A DNA stretch of 6,212 nucleotides, from contig JBBRHH010000382.1 of the NCBI GenBank assembly GCA_038222915.1, positions 1 to 6,212 on the forward strand. Reading direction: 5' to 3'. Below are positions 5,667-6,212 of this stretch, piece after piece. Numbering within the stretch: the stretch's first letter is position 1; each line of letters begins with the position of its first letter. The position numbers and the translations under genes are program-made. A model generated the notes under the pieces. The model was not told the DNA's origin, searched no databases, and worked only from the letters and a program-made list of their open reading frames with translations. This DNA comes from JBBRHH01 sp038222915 (GTDB taxonomy: Bacteria; Planctomycetota; Phycisphaerae; Tepidisphaerales; Tepidisphaeraceae).

Positions 5667-6212
5667 GCCATCACCCCCTTCCCCTCGCTTACCTGCAGCT
5701 CGTGCAGCCGCCGATAAAGGCCTTCGCGCCCCATCAGTTCCTGGTGCGTCCCGACATCGGCCACCTGCCCCTGATCCACCACCACAATCCGGTCCGCCCG
5801 GCGAATCGTCGACAGCCGGTGCGCGATGATAAACGTCGTCCGCCCCTTCATCAGCCGCTCCAGCGCCTCCATCAGCAACGACTCCGTCCGCGCATCCAAC
5901 GCGCTCGTCGGTTCGTCCAGAATCAACACGCTCGCATCTTTCAAAATCGCCCGCGCAATCGAAAGCCGCTGCTTCTGCCCGCCCGACAAACTCGCCCCGC
6001 GCTCGCCAAGAATCGTCTGATACTGATCCGGAAGCTGCAGGATAAATTCTTCCGCATTCGCCGCCCGCGCCGCCTCGGCGATCTCCAGCCGTGTTGCATT
6101 TGGTCTTCCATACGCAATATTCTCAGCCACCGTCAGTGGCAGCAGAAACGGCTCCTGTAAAACGAGCGCCACCGCATTGCGAACACTGGCCAGAGTCAGC
6201 TTTTTCAAGTCC
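5663..6212 (-). CDS. ABC exporter, C-terminal nucleotide-binding domain (5' part outside window)
   Basis: The frame is open from the window edge at 6212 to TGA at 5665-5663, about 182 residues. Visible in order are the Q-loop VLQEPFLLPLTVAENIAYG (Gln codon at 6157), a helical region, the signature LSGGQKQR (5989 downwards), Walker B SVLILDEP with D-loop TSALDA (about 5932-5894), and the H-loop IIAHRLST (His codon at 5821). The end, IVVVDQGQVADVGTHQELM...GLYRRL, is typical of MsbA-like half-transporters and peptide or lipid exporters. Walker A and the six-helix membrane domain expected upstream are not in the window, so fusion to a permease is inferred from this subfamily's pattern. A TTG at 6208 falls mid-domain and is not the start. 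All visible ATPase motifs are intact. It is the first visible gene of the operon with the glycosyltransferase and methyltransferase-like genes, suggesting export of the locus product from the cytoplasm (inference). Confidence 0.95.
   Translation of the reverse strand, partial: DLKKLTLASVRNAVALVLQEPFLLPLTVAENIAYGRPNATRLEIAEAARAANAEEFILQLPDQYQTILGERGASLSGGQKQRLSIARAILKDASVLILDEPTSALDARTESLLMEALERLMKGRTTFIIAHRLSTIRRADRIVVVDQGQVADVGTHQELMGREGLYRRLHELQVSEGKGVMA
5670..5680 (-). promoter_or_regulatory. Near-perfect Shine-Dalgarno of the glycosyltransferase gene
   Basis: Read on the minus strand, the bases are AAGGGGGTGAT, one base away from the full anti-16S complement AAGGAGGTGAT, and the odd base can still pair as G-U. 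TGATGGC separates the G run from the GTG start at 5666. The site lies inside the last codons of the ABC gene. It supports the GTG start over any upstream in-frame codon and suggests the glycosyltransferase is translated at least as strongly as the transporter, despite a GTG start. Confidence 0.75.

Noticed and set aside
6206..6208. TTG at 6208 as the start of a 181-residue protein
   Set aside because: It lies mid-domain in an ABC ATPase, upstream of the Q-loop but after where Walker A should be, and the frame is open to the window edge. The gene is truncated by the window.

Overview
The window is GC-rich bacterial DNA, densely coded, with five genes in two convergent blocks. Ordinary ATG/GTG starts, Shine-Dalgarno sequences and 4-base start/stop overlaps point to a bacterium. 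The taxon cannot be fixed from the sequence. The gene families would suit a high-GC Gram-negative (Alphaproteobacteria, Planctomycetes and similar groups), and this is a low-confidence guess. No rRNA, tRNA, CRISPR, insertion sequence or phage gene is visible, and no gene-free stretch exceeds 50 bases.

Plus strand, 1-3488: the 3' part of an Ldh-family (malate/L-lactate dehydrogenase-like) NAD(P)-dependent oxidoreductase. It is joined by an ATGA overlap to a compact, complete one-module NRPS-like enzyme with adenylation, carrier and thioesterase domains (A-T-TE) and no condensation domain. The adenylation domain lacks the Asp that normally holds the alpha-amino group of an amino acid (Ala222 instead). 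Coupling to a 2-keto/2-hydroxy acid or cyclic-imine oxidoreductase suggests a substrate that is not an ordinary alpha-amino acid.

Minus strand, transcribed from 6212 down to about 3463: the C-terminal nucleotide-binding half of an ABC exporter, then a GT-B-like glycosyltransferase, then a SAM-methyltransferase-fold protein with a C-terminal accessory domain. Consecutive genes overlap by 4 bases, so this is a tightly coupled operon. Together the two blocks look like part of a small, uncharacterised biosynthesis, decoration and export locus. The product cannot be named.

The most distinctive observation is at the convergent junction. The methyltransferase-like gene stops at a TAG (3537-3535), but the same frame continues for 23 codons to a second TAG (3465-3463). 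Those codons read like the missing end of the C-terminal domain. This suggests a recent nonsense mutation, a sequencing error or stop-codon readthrough. With the continuation included, the gene would overlap the end of the NRPS-like gene tail to tail by 26 bases.
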